DNA of 7,835 nt from Prevotella sp. (GCA_031263965.1 JAISES010000358.1:1-7835), one strand, 5' to 3'; positions 1 through 6,310 are shown, numbered from the stretch's first letter. Notes: a model not told the origin generated them from the sequence alone. Numbers and translations: made by a program.

Positions 1-653
1 TCGATGCACAAAAAATACTGGAAAGAACAGATGAAAAAACAAAGCTCATATTTCTTTGTTCGCCAAACAATCCGACAGGCAACCTCCTGAACCGGAAAGA
101 AATAGAGAAGATACTGGATACTTTTGCCGGCATTATCATCGCAGACGAAGCTTATATTGATTTTGCCTCGGAAACGACATGGATAAGCGAATTGGATAAA
201 TATCCGAATCTGGTTATCCTGCAAACTTTTTCCAAAGCATGGGGGCTGGCGGCTGTGCGGCTGGGAATGGCTTTTGCTTCCCCTGAAATTATCCGGTTAT
301 TCAACAAAGTGAAATACCCTTACAATGTAAATATATTGACTCAAAATTTTGTTGATGGCGAGTTAGATAAGCTGGAACTCAGGAAGGAATGGATAAATAT
401 TCTCTTGAAAGGAAGAGATTATCTGAAAAACGAATTAGCAAAGCTTCCGTTTGTAGAAAAAATATACCCGACAGATGCCAACTTCCTTTTGTTAAAAGTA
501 GGCGATGCAAATGGAATATATAAAAAGCTCGCCGACAGGGGTGTGATTGTACGCAACCGCAACTCAGTATCACTGTGCGCCGGTTGCTTGCGCATAACGG
601 TAGGAACGGATGAAGAAAATAAAACTCTGATAGAGACATTGCATACACTTTAG
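1..653 (+). CDS. hisC: Histidinol-phosphate aminotransferase HisC, 5'-truncated by window edge
   Basis: PLP-dependent class I/II (fold type I) aminotransferase that converts imidazole-acetol phosphate plus glutamate to L-histidinol phosphate plus 2-oxoglutarate in cytoplasmic histidine synthesis. The frame is open from base 3, so the start and N-terminal part lie outside the window; 216 residues remain. Visible in order: SPNNPTGN (fragment residues 20-27), with the conserved cofactor-site Asn; ADEAYIDF (47-54), with the Asp that pairs with the pyridine nitrogen and the Tyr that contacts PLP; TFSKAWGLAAVRLGM (75-89), where Lys78 is the Schiff-base lysine and Arg86 the phosphate-binding Arg; and a C-terminal LRITVGT carrying the substrate-carboxylate Arg. 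An internal TTG at 192 could be taken for a start but lies between conserved motifs and is not one. The stop is TAG. HisB lies downstream on the same strand, so a shared his operon is likely, although 373 bases of repeat-rich DNA intervene. Confidence 0.96.
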   Translation, partial: DAQKILERTDEKTKLIFLCSPNNPTGNLLNRKEIEKILDTFAGIIIADEAYIDFASETTWISELDKYPNLVILQTFSKAWGLAAVRLGMAFASPEIIRLFNKVKYPYNVNILTQNFVDGELDKLELRKEWINILLKGRDYLKNELAKLPFVEKIYPTDANFLLLKVGDANGIYKKLADRGVIVRNRNSVSLCAGCLRITVGTDEENKTLIETLHTL

Positions 654-669
654 ACTTATAAACATGTTA

Positions 670-746
670 CGCAGGGCTTATTTTACCACGGAGGTACACA
701 GAGGTGTTACAGTGTTTTTTTATTCTTATCGCGCTTTAGCCCTGCG
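670..746. repeat. Inverted-repeat-bounded element between hisC and hisB
   Basis: The arms CGCAGGGCT (670-678) and AGCCCTGCG (738-746) are perfect 9-bp inverted repeats enclosing 59 bases. The pairing can extend past one T/T mismatch to a further A-T pair. Inside are two tandem 10-nt units, CACGGAGGTA (687-696) and CACAGAGGTG (697-706), identical at 8 of 10 positions, and a T run around 714-721. No reading frame of note is present. The arm core GCAGGGCT is the same as the end of the larger inverted repeat at 6056-6251, which suggests a related non-autonomous element. With the T-run inside the loop rather than after the stem it is not a normal terminator. Confidence 0.5.
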
Positions 747-758
747 CCGTATGCTTTA

Positions 759-866
759 TGTGCGGGGAACCCGTCAGGTGAAAAAGGCGTAAAACGGGAT
801 GCCTGTCTGAGCATCGTAGATGCGAGTTCAGCCCGTTTAGCCTTTGAGCCTGCCACGGGTCGCACA
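759..866 (+). other. Long multi-helix stem structure, candidate structured RNA or folded repeat
   Basis: Reading the plus strand as RNA, complementary segments nest in order. TGTGCG (759-764) pairs with CGCACA (861-866). ACCCGT (769-774) pairs with ACGGGT (855-860), and the helix continues as CAGG (775-778) with CCTG (849-852) after a 2-nt bulge. AAACGGG (792-798) pairs with CCCGTTT (832-838). GCATC (811-815) pairs with GATGC (819-823) over a 3-nt loop. That is about 28 Watson-Crick pairs in 108 nt. CTTTGAGC (842-849) is also perfectly complementary to GCTCAAAG (878-885), which would form a pseudoknot or compete with the outer helix. No open frame of note crosses the region. It resembles the G+C-rich dispersed intergenic repeats of Bacteroidetes, but I cannot name a family. 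Pairing was found by eye, not by energy calculation. Confidence 0.45.
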
Positions 867-945
867 GTAAAGCGGGCGCTCAAAGCATTTTTGGTTCCTT
901 TTAAAGGAACGCAAGCAATCTGCGATTGCGCGCAGAAGAAAGGAC
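867..945. repeat. Palindrome and hairpin block upstream of hisB
   Basis: GTTCCTTT (894-901) and AAAGGAAC (903-910) form a perfect 8-bp palindrome around a single T. Immediately after it GCAATC (915-920) and GATTGC (924-929) form a 6-bp hairpin with loop TGC. A longer alternative pairs GGTTCCTTT at 893-901 with AAAGGACC near 940 with one bulged base. Motifs of the type TTTTTGGTTCCTTTT followed by its complement are, from memory, common in Bacteroidetes intergenic repeats; I infer that this is the tail of such a repeat. The remaining bases up to hisB (946-1026) are AT-rich, with no Bacteroidetes promoter match or clear ribosome-binding site that I can see. Confidence 0.4.
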
Positions 946-1026
946 CAGAATATGAAATGATAATATTTTCAGGTGTTGCGTATTAGTAATAAAGAGTTAT
1001 TGAGAATAAGAAAAAGCATATTATAA

Positions 1027-2142
1027 ATGAAAAAAAGAGCATTATTTATAGACCGCGACGGTACTATCGTCATAGAGCCCCCTACTGATTATCAACTGGA
1101 TAGTCTTGATAAACTGGAATTTTATCCGAAAGTGATCCGGAATCTTTATTTCATCCGGAAGAACCTCGATTTCGAATTTGTTATGGTCACTAACCAGGAC
1201 GGACTGGGGACCGGCTCTTTTCCCGAAGATACTTTCCTGCCTGCACACAACAAGATGCTGAAAACACTGGAAGGAGAAGGAATCACTTTTGACAATATAT
1301 TAATTGACAGGAGTTTCCCCGGAGACAATGCACCTACCCGTAAACCCGGAACCGGAATGCTCGGCAAGTATATGACAGGAGAATATGATATGGAACATTC
1401 TTTTGTAATAGGCGATAGATTAACGGATATAGAACTTGCTAAGAATTTAGGATGCAGGGCGATCTTCTTACAAGACAACGCAGATATTGCCGGCGAATTG
1501 AATAATTCTTGTATCCTGCAAACCACCGATTGGGATATCATCAGCGAATTTCTTTTTGCAGGGGAACGCAAAGCCGAAATAAAACGCACAACAAAAGAAA
1601 CGGATATTCATATCGCTCTCAATCTGGATGGAAAAGGCAATTGCGACATATCTACCGGTCTCGGTTTTTTCGATCACATGTTGGAGCAGATAGGAAAACA
1701 TGCAGGGATAGACCTTACAATACATGTAAAAGGAGATCTCAATGTAGACGAACATCATACGATAGAGGATACCGCGATTGCACTGGGTGAAGCTCTATAC
1801 AAAGCGTTGGGGGACAAGCGGGGAATAGAACGCTACGGTTATTGCCTGCCTATGGATGATTGCCTCTGCTCTGTAGCCCTCGACTTTGGCGGACGTTCCT
1901 GGCTGGTTTGGGACGCTCAGTTCATCCGCGAAAAAATAGGAGACATGCCTACCGAAATGTTTTTACATTTTTTTAAATCATTGAGCGATTCGGCAAAAAT
2001 GAACCTCAACATAAAAGCGGAAGGGACAAACGAACATCACAAAATAGAAGGTATTTTCAAAGCTCTTGCACGAGCTTTAAAAATGGCCAAAAGGCGGGAT
2101 ATTTTCAATTACGAACTACCTTCGACCAAAGGGATTATTTGA
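1027..2142 (+). CDS. hisB: Bifunctional histidinol-phosphatase / imidazoleglycerol-phosphate dehydratase HisB
   Basis: A 371-residue fusion catalysing two steps of histidine synthesis: dehydration of imidazole-glycerol phosphate and dephosphorylation of histidinol phosphate. The N-terminal HAD phosphatase (about residues 1-170) has DRDGT with nucleophile Asp9 and acid/base Asp11, TNQDG with Thr55, Lys106 in RKPGTGM, and GDRLTD with Asp130 and Asp134. The C-terminal IGP dehydratase (about 181-371) has the duplicated metal-binding motifs DEHHTIED (241-248) and NEHHKIEG (335-342), plus [14 protein letters not shown] (214-227). The length fits the usual fused form of about 355-375 residues. The start ATG is followed by [13 protein letters not shown], so little N-terminal extension is possible. 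Odd point: the Cys/His zinc loop seen before the RKP motif in E. coli HisB is replaced by [11 protein letters not shown] (94-104) with no Cys or His; I recall similar loops in Bacteroides HisB. It lies downstream of hisC behind a 373-base repeat insert. Confidence 0.96.
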   Translation: MKKRALFIDRDGTIVIEPPTDYQLDSLDKLEFYPKVIRNLYFIRKNLDFEFVMVTNQDGLGTGSFPEDTFLPAHNKMLKTLEGEGITFDNILIDRSFPGDNAPTRKPGTGMLGKYMTGEYDMEHSFVIGDRLTDIELAKNLGCRAIFLQDNADIAGELNNSCILQTTDWDIISEFLFAGERKAEIKRTTKETDIHIALNLDGKGNCDISTGLGFFDHMLEQIGKHAGIDLTIHVKGDLNVDEHHTIEDTAIALGEALYKALGDKRGIERYGYCLPMDDCLCSVALDFGGRSWLVWDAQFIREKIGDMPTEMFLHFFKSLSDSAKMNLNIKAEGTNEHHKIEGIFKALARALKMAKRRDIFNYELPSTKGII

Positions 2143-2225
2143 AAGCCTGTGAATAAGAAACTGTTCAAATTTTATAGCAAATCTTTTTTATAGATAGATT
2201 AACTTCTCGTTTTTCATTTTTTGTG

Positions 2226-2233
2226 TAAGTTTG
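2226..2233 (+). promoter_or_regulatory. Bacteroidetes-type -7 promoter motif before the porin gene
   Basis: TAAGTTTG matches the Bacteroidetes -7 consensus TAnnTTTG exactly and lies 5 bases before the ATG at 2239. A transcript from it would begin at or next to the start codon, giving a leaderless or nearly leaderless mRNA. No good -33 TTTG is visible about 19-20 bases upstream, so the site could be fortuitous. The 96-base gap after hisB shows no convincing terminator hairpin. Confidence 0.5.
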
Positions 2234-2238
2234 CACCG

Positions 2239-4341
2239 ATGAAAAAGTATATAGCAGCCGCATTTCTGTTTATTATGGTATTTCCTGCTTTGATGGCTCA
2301 AAACAGGAATATTCAAGCGTCTCCCGCCACAATAACACAAGATTCCCTGAAACAAGAAATTATAGATAAATTACCATCCGACAGCCGCAAAATAGATACG
2401 TCGAAAGTTGAAATACCAAATACTTATGCATGGAGAATAACACCCGGATTGGGCGAACGTATTTTTGTTCCCCGCGATACGGCTATTATCGATTTTCATC
2501 AAAGTATGTTGGTCGATGGAAAAAGTGTTGCTATGGGATATCTGGGCAATACCGGCTCTCCGGCCCAATCAAAAATATTCTTTGAACGTCCCGGAACTTC
2601 GCGCTTTACCTTTATGGATGCCATGTATCTCTGGCGAAAAAACCCTGAGACTAAAGACTTCCTGAACACGAAAGTTCCTTATTCGGAAATCAAATATCAG
2701 AGTGCCGGAGGCGAAGAAACTGGCGAAAAAAGATTTCAGGCTGAGATTTCAACTAATATGGGGAAAAAGTTTAATCTGGGATTTGACTTCGACTATATTT
2801 ATTCCCGTGGTTTTTATACGTCTCTATCTAACAAAGGAATCAGTTATGACCTTTATGCCAGTTACATAGGCGATAAATATAAGATGCATGCATTTTTCCA
2901 CAACAATAATTTCACGAATATAGAAAACGGCGGGATAGCAGATACATTATATATCACCAATCCGAACGGGAACATCGTAAGAGATAAAAAGTTCAGTGGT
3001 AAATCGCTCGATATTCCGGTAAGAATGCAGCAAACGTGGAATAAGCTTCGCGGACGCCACATATATGTCACCAATCGCTACGATTTAGGTAATAATATGG
3101 AAGAATATCCTATTAACGACAGCACAATAGGTCTGCGCCAAAAGAAGAATTACATTTCCCCTGCCAGTGTTATCCTTACCACGCACTATACAGACCAGAG
3201 ACGCCGCTTCAATTCTACTTATACCGGCATGGATAACCTGTATACAGTAGACGGGAAATATCCATACTATGGAGAACCTATAAGCACTCCTGTCTATTCG
3301 GAAAATATAGATGACTACATGTCGTATTATTCTTTCAAAAATACATTTGCGTTAGCCATGAACGAAGGATTTCGCAAATGGACTAAATTCGGGCTCACCG
3401 CATTTATAGAATACGACTTGCGAAAGTATTCCATGCCTACATCTGTGAATATCACAGAAGGCAACACTATTACGATCATATCCAGACCAGGCATGAACAG
3501 GAGGGAGTCGGACAATGTATTGACTATAGGCGGAATCTTAACTAAAGAAAAAGGAAAATACCTGCGATATAAAGCATCCGGTGAATTCAGTTCAAATACG
3601 GACTTCAAACTGGAAGGCGAGTTGACGACTATGCTAAAGTTCAGAGGCAGGGATTTTTCAGTAAAAGCCAATGCCTATATAAAGGATATCAGCCCAAGCT
3701 TTTTTGAAAATAACTTCGCATCCAAATACTGGAGCTGGAAGCACGAATTTTCACACGTAAATAGAGTCTACATCGGAGGCGAAATAAATTTCCCTGAGCT
3801 GCCTTTTTCTAAAACAAAAATAAGTGGAGGCATAGAAACTTTAAAAAATTATATATACTATGATTCTCAATCTCAAATACAACAGAAATCTTCTGACATT
3901 CAGGTAATATCCTTGAGGCTCGACCAAAAGTTTAACTTTGGGATTTTCCATTGGGACAGTCAGGTGGTTTGGCAGAATACAAAAGACGATGAGGTCATAC
4001 CTTTACCTGACCTGAGTTTCTATACTAATATTTATCTTGCCACAAAACTGGCAAAGGTACTTACCGTACAGCTTGGTGCAGATGCCTATTTCCATACCAA
4101 ATATTATATGCCCGGCTATCAACCCCTGACCATGCAGTTCTATAATCAAAGAGATATGGAATTGGGTAATTTTCCCATAGCCACGGCATATATCAATCTG
4201 CACCTGAAATATACCCGTTTCTTCCTGATGATGTACAATATAGCGCAAGGCATGGGCAATGGCGAATCTTTCTCCTTGTACCGTTATCCGGTAAATCCAC
4301 AAGGATTGAAATTAGGTATCTCATGGCGTTTCAACAATTAG
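2239..4341 (+). CDS. Putative outer-membrane porin (Bacteroidetes 'putative porin' family)
   Basis: A 700-residue secreted protein expected to form an outer-membrane beta-barrel. The ATG at 2239 is preferred over an in-frame TTG at 2221 because it begins a classic signal peptide, MKKYIAAAFLFIMVFPALMA (1-20), with probable cleavage before Gln21. After a polar linker comes a block characteristic of the family: AWRITPGLGERIF (64-76) and then MLVDGKSVAMGYLGNTGSP (90-108) followed by SKIFFERP. A second conserved-looking stretch has NLGFDFDYIYSRGFY and a nearby HNNNFTNIENGG. The remainder is rich in alternating polar and aromatic residues expected of beta-strands, and the chain ends GISWRFNN, an aromatic C-terminus usual for barrels. 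There is no TonB box or SusC-like plug. The transported substrate is unknown. It is followed after 6 bases by a periplasmic binding-domain protein, suggesting co-transcription. Family assignment is confident; pore function is inherited from the family name. Confidence 0.85.
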   Translation: MKKYIAAAFLFIMVFPALMAQNRNIQASPATITQDSLKQEIIDKLPSDSRKIDTSKVEIPNTYAWRITPGLGERIFVPRDTAIIDFHQSMLVDGKSVAMGYLGNTGSPAQSKIFFERPGTSRFTFMDAMYLWRKNPETKDFLNTKVPYSEIKYQSAGGEETGEKRFQAEISTNMGKKFNLGFDFDYIYSRGFYTSLSNKGISYDLYASYIGDKYKMHAFFHNNNFTNIENGGIADTLYITNPNGNIVRDKKFSGKSLDIPVRMQQTWNKLRGRHIYVTNRYDLGNNMEEYPINDSTIGLRQKKNYISPASVILTTHYTDQRRRFNSTYTGMDNLYTVDGKYPYYGEPISTPVYSENIDDYMSYYSFKNTFALAMNEGFRKWTKFGLTAFIEYDLRKYSMPTSVNITEGNTITIISRPGMNRRESDNVLTIGGILTKEKGKYLRYKASGEFSSNTDFKLEGELTTMLKFRGRDFSVKANAYIKDISPSFFENNFASKYWSWKHEFSHVNRVYIGGEINFPELPFSKTKISGGIETLKNYIYYDSQSQIQQKSSDIQVISLRLDQKFNFGIFHWDSQVVWQNTKDDEVIPLPDLSFYTNIYLATKLAKVLTVQLGADAYFHTKYYMPGYQPLTMQFYNQRDMELGNFPIATAYINLHLKYTRFFLMMYNIAQGMGNGESFSLYRYPVNPQGLKLGISWRFNN

Positions 4342-4347
4342 GGCTCT

Positions 4348-5148
4348 ATGAAAAAAAAAGATTTTCTTGCAATACCAATTATTATTGCCGTTATACTCTT
4401 TATTTGGATTCTATTCCTTAAAAAAGAAAAGGAACAAATAAGAGACTACCCCCAAATAGAAAAGTCAGGTACTCTGCATATTGTCACCGATTACAATTCG
4501 ATAGGATATTTTGTGTCAGGCGATACTATTGCCGGATTCAATCACGATCTCATACAGCTAATAGAAACATATATACCTGTAAAGGTAAAAGTATCGTTAG
4601 AATCCGGTCTCGAAAAAAGCATAGAGGGGCTGAAACAAAATAAATATGACATAATAGCACGCAGTATACCTGTAACAACCCAGTTACGTGATTCATTAAA
4701 ATTTACAGAACCAATAGTACAAAACAGGCTGGTACTCATACAACGCAAGAAAAACTTTAATAACAACGCAGAGCCAATAAGAAGCCATCTTGATTTGGCA
4801 AAAAAAATAATTTATATACCGGCTAAATCGCCGGCTAAACTGAGATTACAGAATCTTTCGCACGAGATTGGCGATACCATATATATAAAAGAAGATGAAA
4901 TATATGGCTCCGAACAATTAGCCATGCTTGTTGCTTCGAAAGATATAGACTATGCCGTTTGTGACGAAAAAACAGCCGAAAAGATAGCAAAAGATTTACC
5001 CGAAATAGACTACGCTACATTCATCGGATTCACCCATCTGGAAGCATGGGCGGTAAGAGAGCAATCCCCTATTCTTTTAGATTCTCTTAACGCCTGGATA
5101 CAACGCCTTAAAAAGACAGATGCATACAAAAAAGTTTACAGTAAATAG
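4348..5148 (+). CDS. Membrane-anchored periplasmic solute-binding-domain protein (SBP_bac_3 / MltF N-terminal-like)
   Basis: A 266-residue protein with one N-terminal hydrophobic helix (about residues 6-24) followed by a lysine-rich stretch. It then carries an extracytoplasmic type II periplasmic-binding fold (about 40-264) like amino-acid ABC-transporter binding proteins and the N-terminal domain of lytic transglycosylase MltF. Supporting stretches are SGTLHIVTDYNSIGYF (40-55), GFNHDLIQLIETY, the domain-typical KQNKYDIIARSIPVTTQLRDSLKFTEPI, and the late DYAVCDEKTAEKI. There is no lipobox Cys, so it is held by a transmembrane helix rather than lipid. No transglycosylase domain follows and no ABC permease or ATPase gene is next to it, so classical ABC import is not supported here. 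The ATG lies 6 bases after the porin stop, indicating an operon. It could bind a small solute or peptidoglycan fragment for sensing; the ligand is unknown. An IS remnant abuts its 3' end. Confidence 0.8.
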   Translation: MKKKDFLAIPIIIAVILFIWILFLKKEKEQIRDYPQIEKSGTLHIVTDYNSIGYFVSGDTIAGFNHDLIQLIETYIPVKVKVSLESGLEKSIEGLKQNKYDIIARSIPVTTQLRDSLKFTEPIVQNRLVLIQRKKNFNNNAEPIRSHLDLAKKIIYIPAKSPAKLRLQNLSHEIGDTIYIKEDEIYGSEQLAMLVASKDIDYAVCDEKTAEKIAKDLPEIDYATFIGFTHLEAWAVREQSPILLDSLNAWIQRLKKTDAYKKVYSK

Positions 5149-5155
5149 TCTTCCC

Positions 5156-5554
5156 TCAAAAACCCACCCTTACAAAGTTGTAAAATACAATTGCCTGTAT
5201 GTGCATTCGGATATGGGCAATTATTTGTTTGTACCTATTCATCATTCTTTTAAAGTTGAAGGCAGCAGCAGCTAACATCACATTTATAGCATCTCCAAAG
5301 TCGCCTTTGTAGAAGTTTCTTGAGAATCTGTGATCTTGTTTGAGGTGTCCTGTTATTGGTTCTATGGCCGCTCGCCGCTTATGGGCTTTTCTTCGTTTTC
5401 GTTGTTGATAGGAGTTCAAGTTCTTGCTAAATGGTTTAGGAATGTGAATATTGGTTTCTCCAATTATGTTTTTACCTCTGTATCCCCTATCTGCAAAAAC
5501 GTTTTCGGGAGACTTGCCCTCGAGTCGTTCGTATTGTGTTATACTTCGCGCGGG
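5156..5554 (-). pseudogene. IS5-family transposase, C-terminal remnant
   Basis: The minus strand encodes about 133 residues ending at the stop at 5156-5158, with no start: the frame hits a stop at 5555-5557 just before homology appears to begin. Recognisable pieces in order are QYERLEGKSPENVFADRGYRG, where DRGY contains a catalytic Asp of the DDE domain, then a polar stretch, then RRAAIEPITGHLKQDHR, which fits the R-(3)-E-(6)-K signature of IS5-type transposases with the last catalytic Glu, and finally SRNFYKGDFGDAINVMLAAAAFNFKRMM. A Tyr usual in the signature appears as His. The N-terminal part with the first catalytic Asp is missing, so it cannot be active. Its 3' end lies only 7 bases beyond the stop of the solute-binding gene. 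A shorter reading from a TTG at 5419 is only an artefact of the missing start. Confidence 0.85.
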
Positions 5555-5584
5555 CTAAACATGTGAGATGAAAAACGAAAAAAA

Positions 5585-5626
5585 GTAAGCATCTTTGTGG
5601 CGTCAAACCCAATAAAAGATGCTTAC
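5585..5626 (+). promoter_or_regulatory. Inverted repeat over the IS630 transposase start codon
   Basis: GTAAGCATCTTT (5585-5596) and AAAGATGCTTAC (5615-5626) are perfect 12-bp inverted repeats with an 18-base loop. The right arm contains the ATG at 5619 and lies directly upstream of a second in-frame ATG at 5631. In a transcript entering from upstream, the stem would hide the initiation region. The left arm overlaps CATCTTTG (5590-5597), a 7-of-8 match to the -7 promoter consensus; a transcript starting about 7 bases later would lack the left arm and stay open. The inverted repeat is certain; the control role is inferred from the known hairpins at IS10 and IS50 ends. Confidence 0.55.
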
Positions 5627-6041
5627 AAAAATGAATCTCTCCGAAGAAGAAATCCGGGTGTTAAATTACGAAAGATTTCAATATCCCTGCGCGAAAATTC
5701 AAAAAAAAATACATGCAGTTTATTTGAAAGCGGTCCATTGCTATACAAACACAGAGACAGTCCGTATGGTACATTCATCCCAACACGTAGCCAAATATCT
5801 AAAAATATATGCGAAAAAAGGAATAGACGGGCTTTATAACGCTAATTATCATCGCAAAGGCAGCCGGTTGGAAGAATATAAAGAATCCATAATCGAAGAC
5901 TTCGGAAAAAATCCGGTATGCAGCATAGCAGAAGCCGTAAGCAGAATTAACTTTCCTCAAAACCGTACAGCCGGAATACTTATTGAAGGAAATCATATTT
6001 ACACGGTTACTTATTCTGGAAAAAAGGAACTTAATAACTAG
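5619..6041 (+). pseudogene. IS630-family transposase, N-terminal helix-turn-helix remnant
   Basis: A 140-residue frame. Residues 5 to about 111 resemble the N-terminal DNA-binding part of Bacteroidetes IS630-type transposases: NLSEEEIRVLNYERF, YPCAKIQKKIHAVYLKA, a helix-turn-helix with HVAKYLKIYAKKGIDGLY, and then LEEYKESIIEDFGKNP and SIAEAVSRIN. After SRIN the usual linker and the whole DDE catalytic domain are absent. The last 29 residues (FPQNRTAG onward) match nothing I recognise, and no other frame to 6492 restores a transposase. It is therefore a deletion remnant, although a small DNA-binding protein could still be made. The start may be the ATG at 5619 or the one at 5631 (residue 5). 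It stands back to back with the IS5 remnant, about 60 bases away. Confidence 0.75.
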
Positions 6042-6055
6042 TCGCCCCTCAATAA

Positions 6056-6251
6056 GCAGGGCTGTTAAGTGCTATATGGTTCGATTATAATAAAACACAG
6101 ATTGAAAGGAGTTTAAGAGAGTTTTTATTAAAGAATAGTTTTTTATTTTTATTTGAAAATAGTATTTCATATTATCCTGAAAAATAATGAAATAAAGAAC
6201 TCCTCTTACTCGTTTTACTCTGTGTTTAAATTCAGAACTTAACAGCCCTGC
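6056..6251. repeat. 196-bp MITE-like element with 15-bp perfect terminal inverted repeats
   Basis: GCAGGGCTGTTAAGT (6056-6070) and its exact reverse complement ACTTAACAGCCCTGC (6237-6251) bound an AT-rich interior. Further inside, AAACACAGA faces TCTGTGTTT, AGGAGTT faces AACTCCT, and TATTTCAT (6163-6170) faces ATGAAATA (6187-6194), so much of the element can fold into one long imperfect hairpin. It encodes nothing convincing. No target-site duplication is obvious at the ends. The termini share GCAGGGCT with the inverted repeat at 670-746. It could be a non-autonomous transposon mobilised by an unknown transposase, or a dispersed hairpin repeat. Confidence 0.65.
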
Positions 6252-6310
6252 CCCGCTGGGGAGGTTGGTGGGGCCAGTGGATTGCTTTGGGCTATCGCCC
6301 TCGCAATGAC
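6252..6310. repeat. G+C-rich palindromic repeat unit (REP-like)
   Basis: Directly after the MITE-like element comes a G+C-rich segment unlike its AT-rich surroundings. CCCC (starting at 6251, the last base of the preceding arm) and GGGG (6258-6261) form a tiny hairpin. Then ATTGC (6281-6285), GGGC (6289-6292), GCCC (6297-6300) and GCAAT (6303-6307) form a stem with a small internal mismatch and loop TATC. The pattern GGATTGCTT...CTCGCAATGACGG resembles, from memory, a short repeat scattered through many bacterial genomes, including Bacteroidetes. Bases 6311-6455 that follow are AT-rich, and I see no gene or repeat in them. Confidence 0.5.

Noticed and set aside
654..1026. His leader peptide and attenuator
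   Set aside because: No short frame with a run of His codons and no terminator hairpin followed by a T run before hisB; the T run near 714-721 lies inside a loop.
1146..1589. Minus-strand open frame of 147 codons opposite hisB
   Set aside because: It lies wholly antisense to the conserved HAD domain of HisB, resembles no family I know, and is explained by the codon pattern of the real gene.
4003..4302. Minus-strand open frame of 99 codons opposite the porin 3' end
   Set aside because: Antisense shadow of a well-supported beta-barrel coding frame, with no motif or start context of its own.
4810..4846. Direct repeat CGGCTAAA
   Set aside because: It encodes the short AKSPAK stretch within the binding-domain protein; two 8-base copies in coding sequence are unremarkable.
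5330..5566. Plus-strand open frame of 78 codons
   Set aside because: Opposite strand of the IS5 transposase remnant, whose minus-strand translation has clear DRGY and R-(3)-E-(6)-K motifs.
5597..5839. Plus-strand open frame of 80 codons overlapping the IS630 remnant
   Set aside because: Out of frame with the recognisable transposase helix-turn-helix coding sequence and without any motif.
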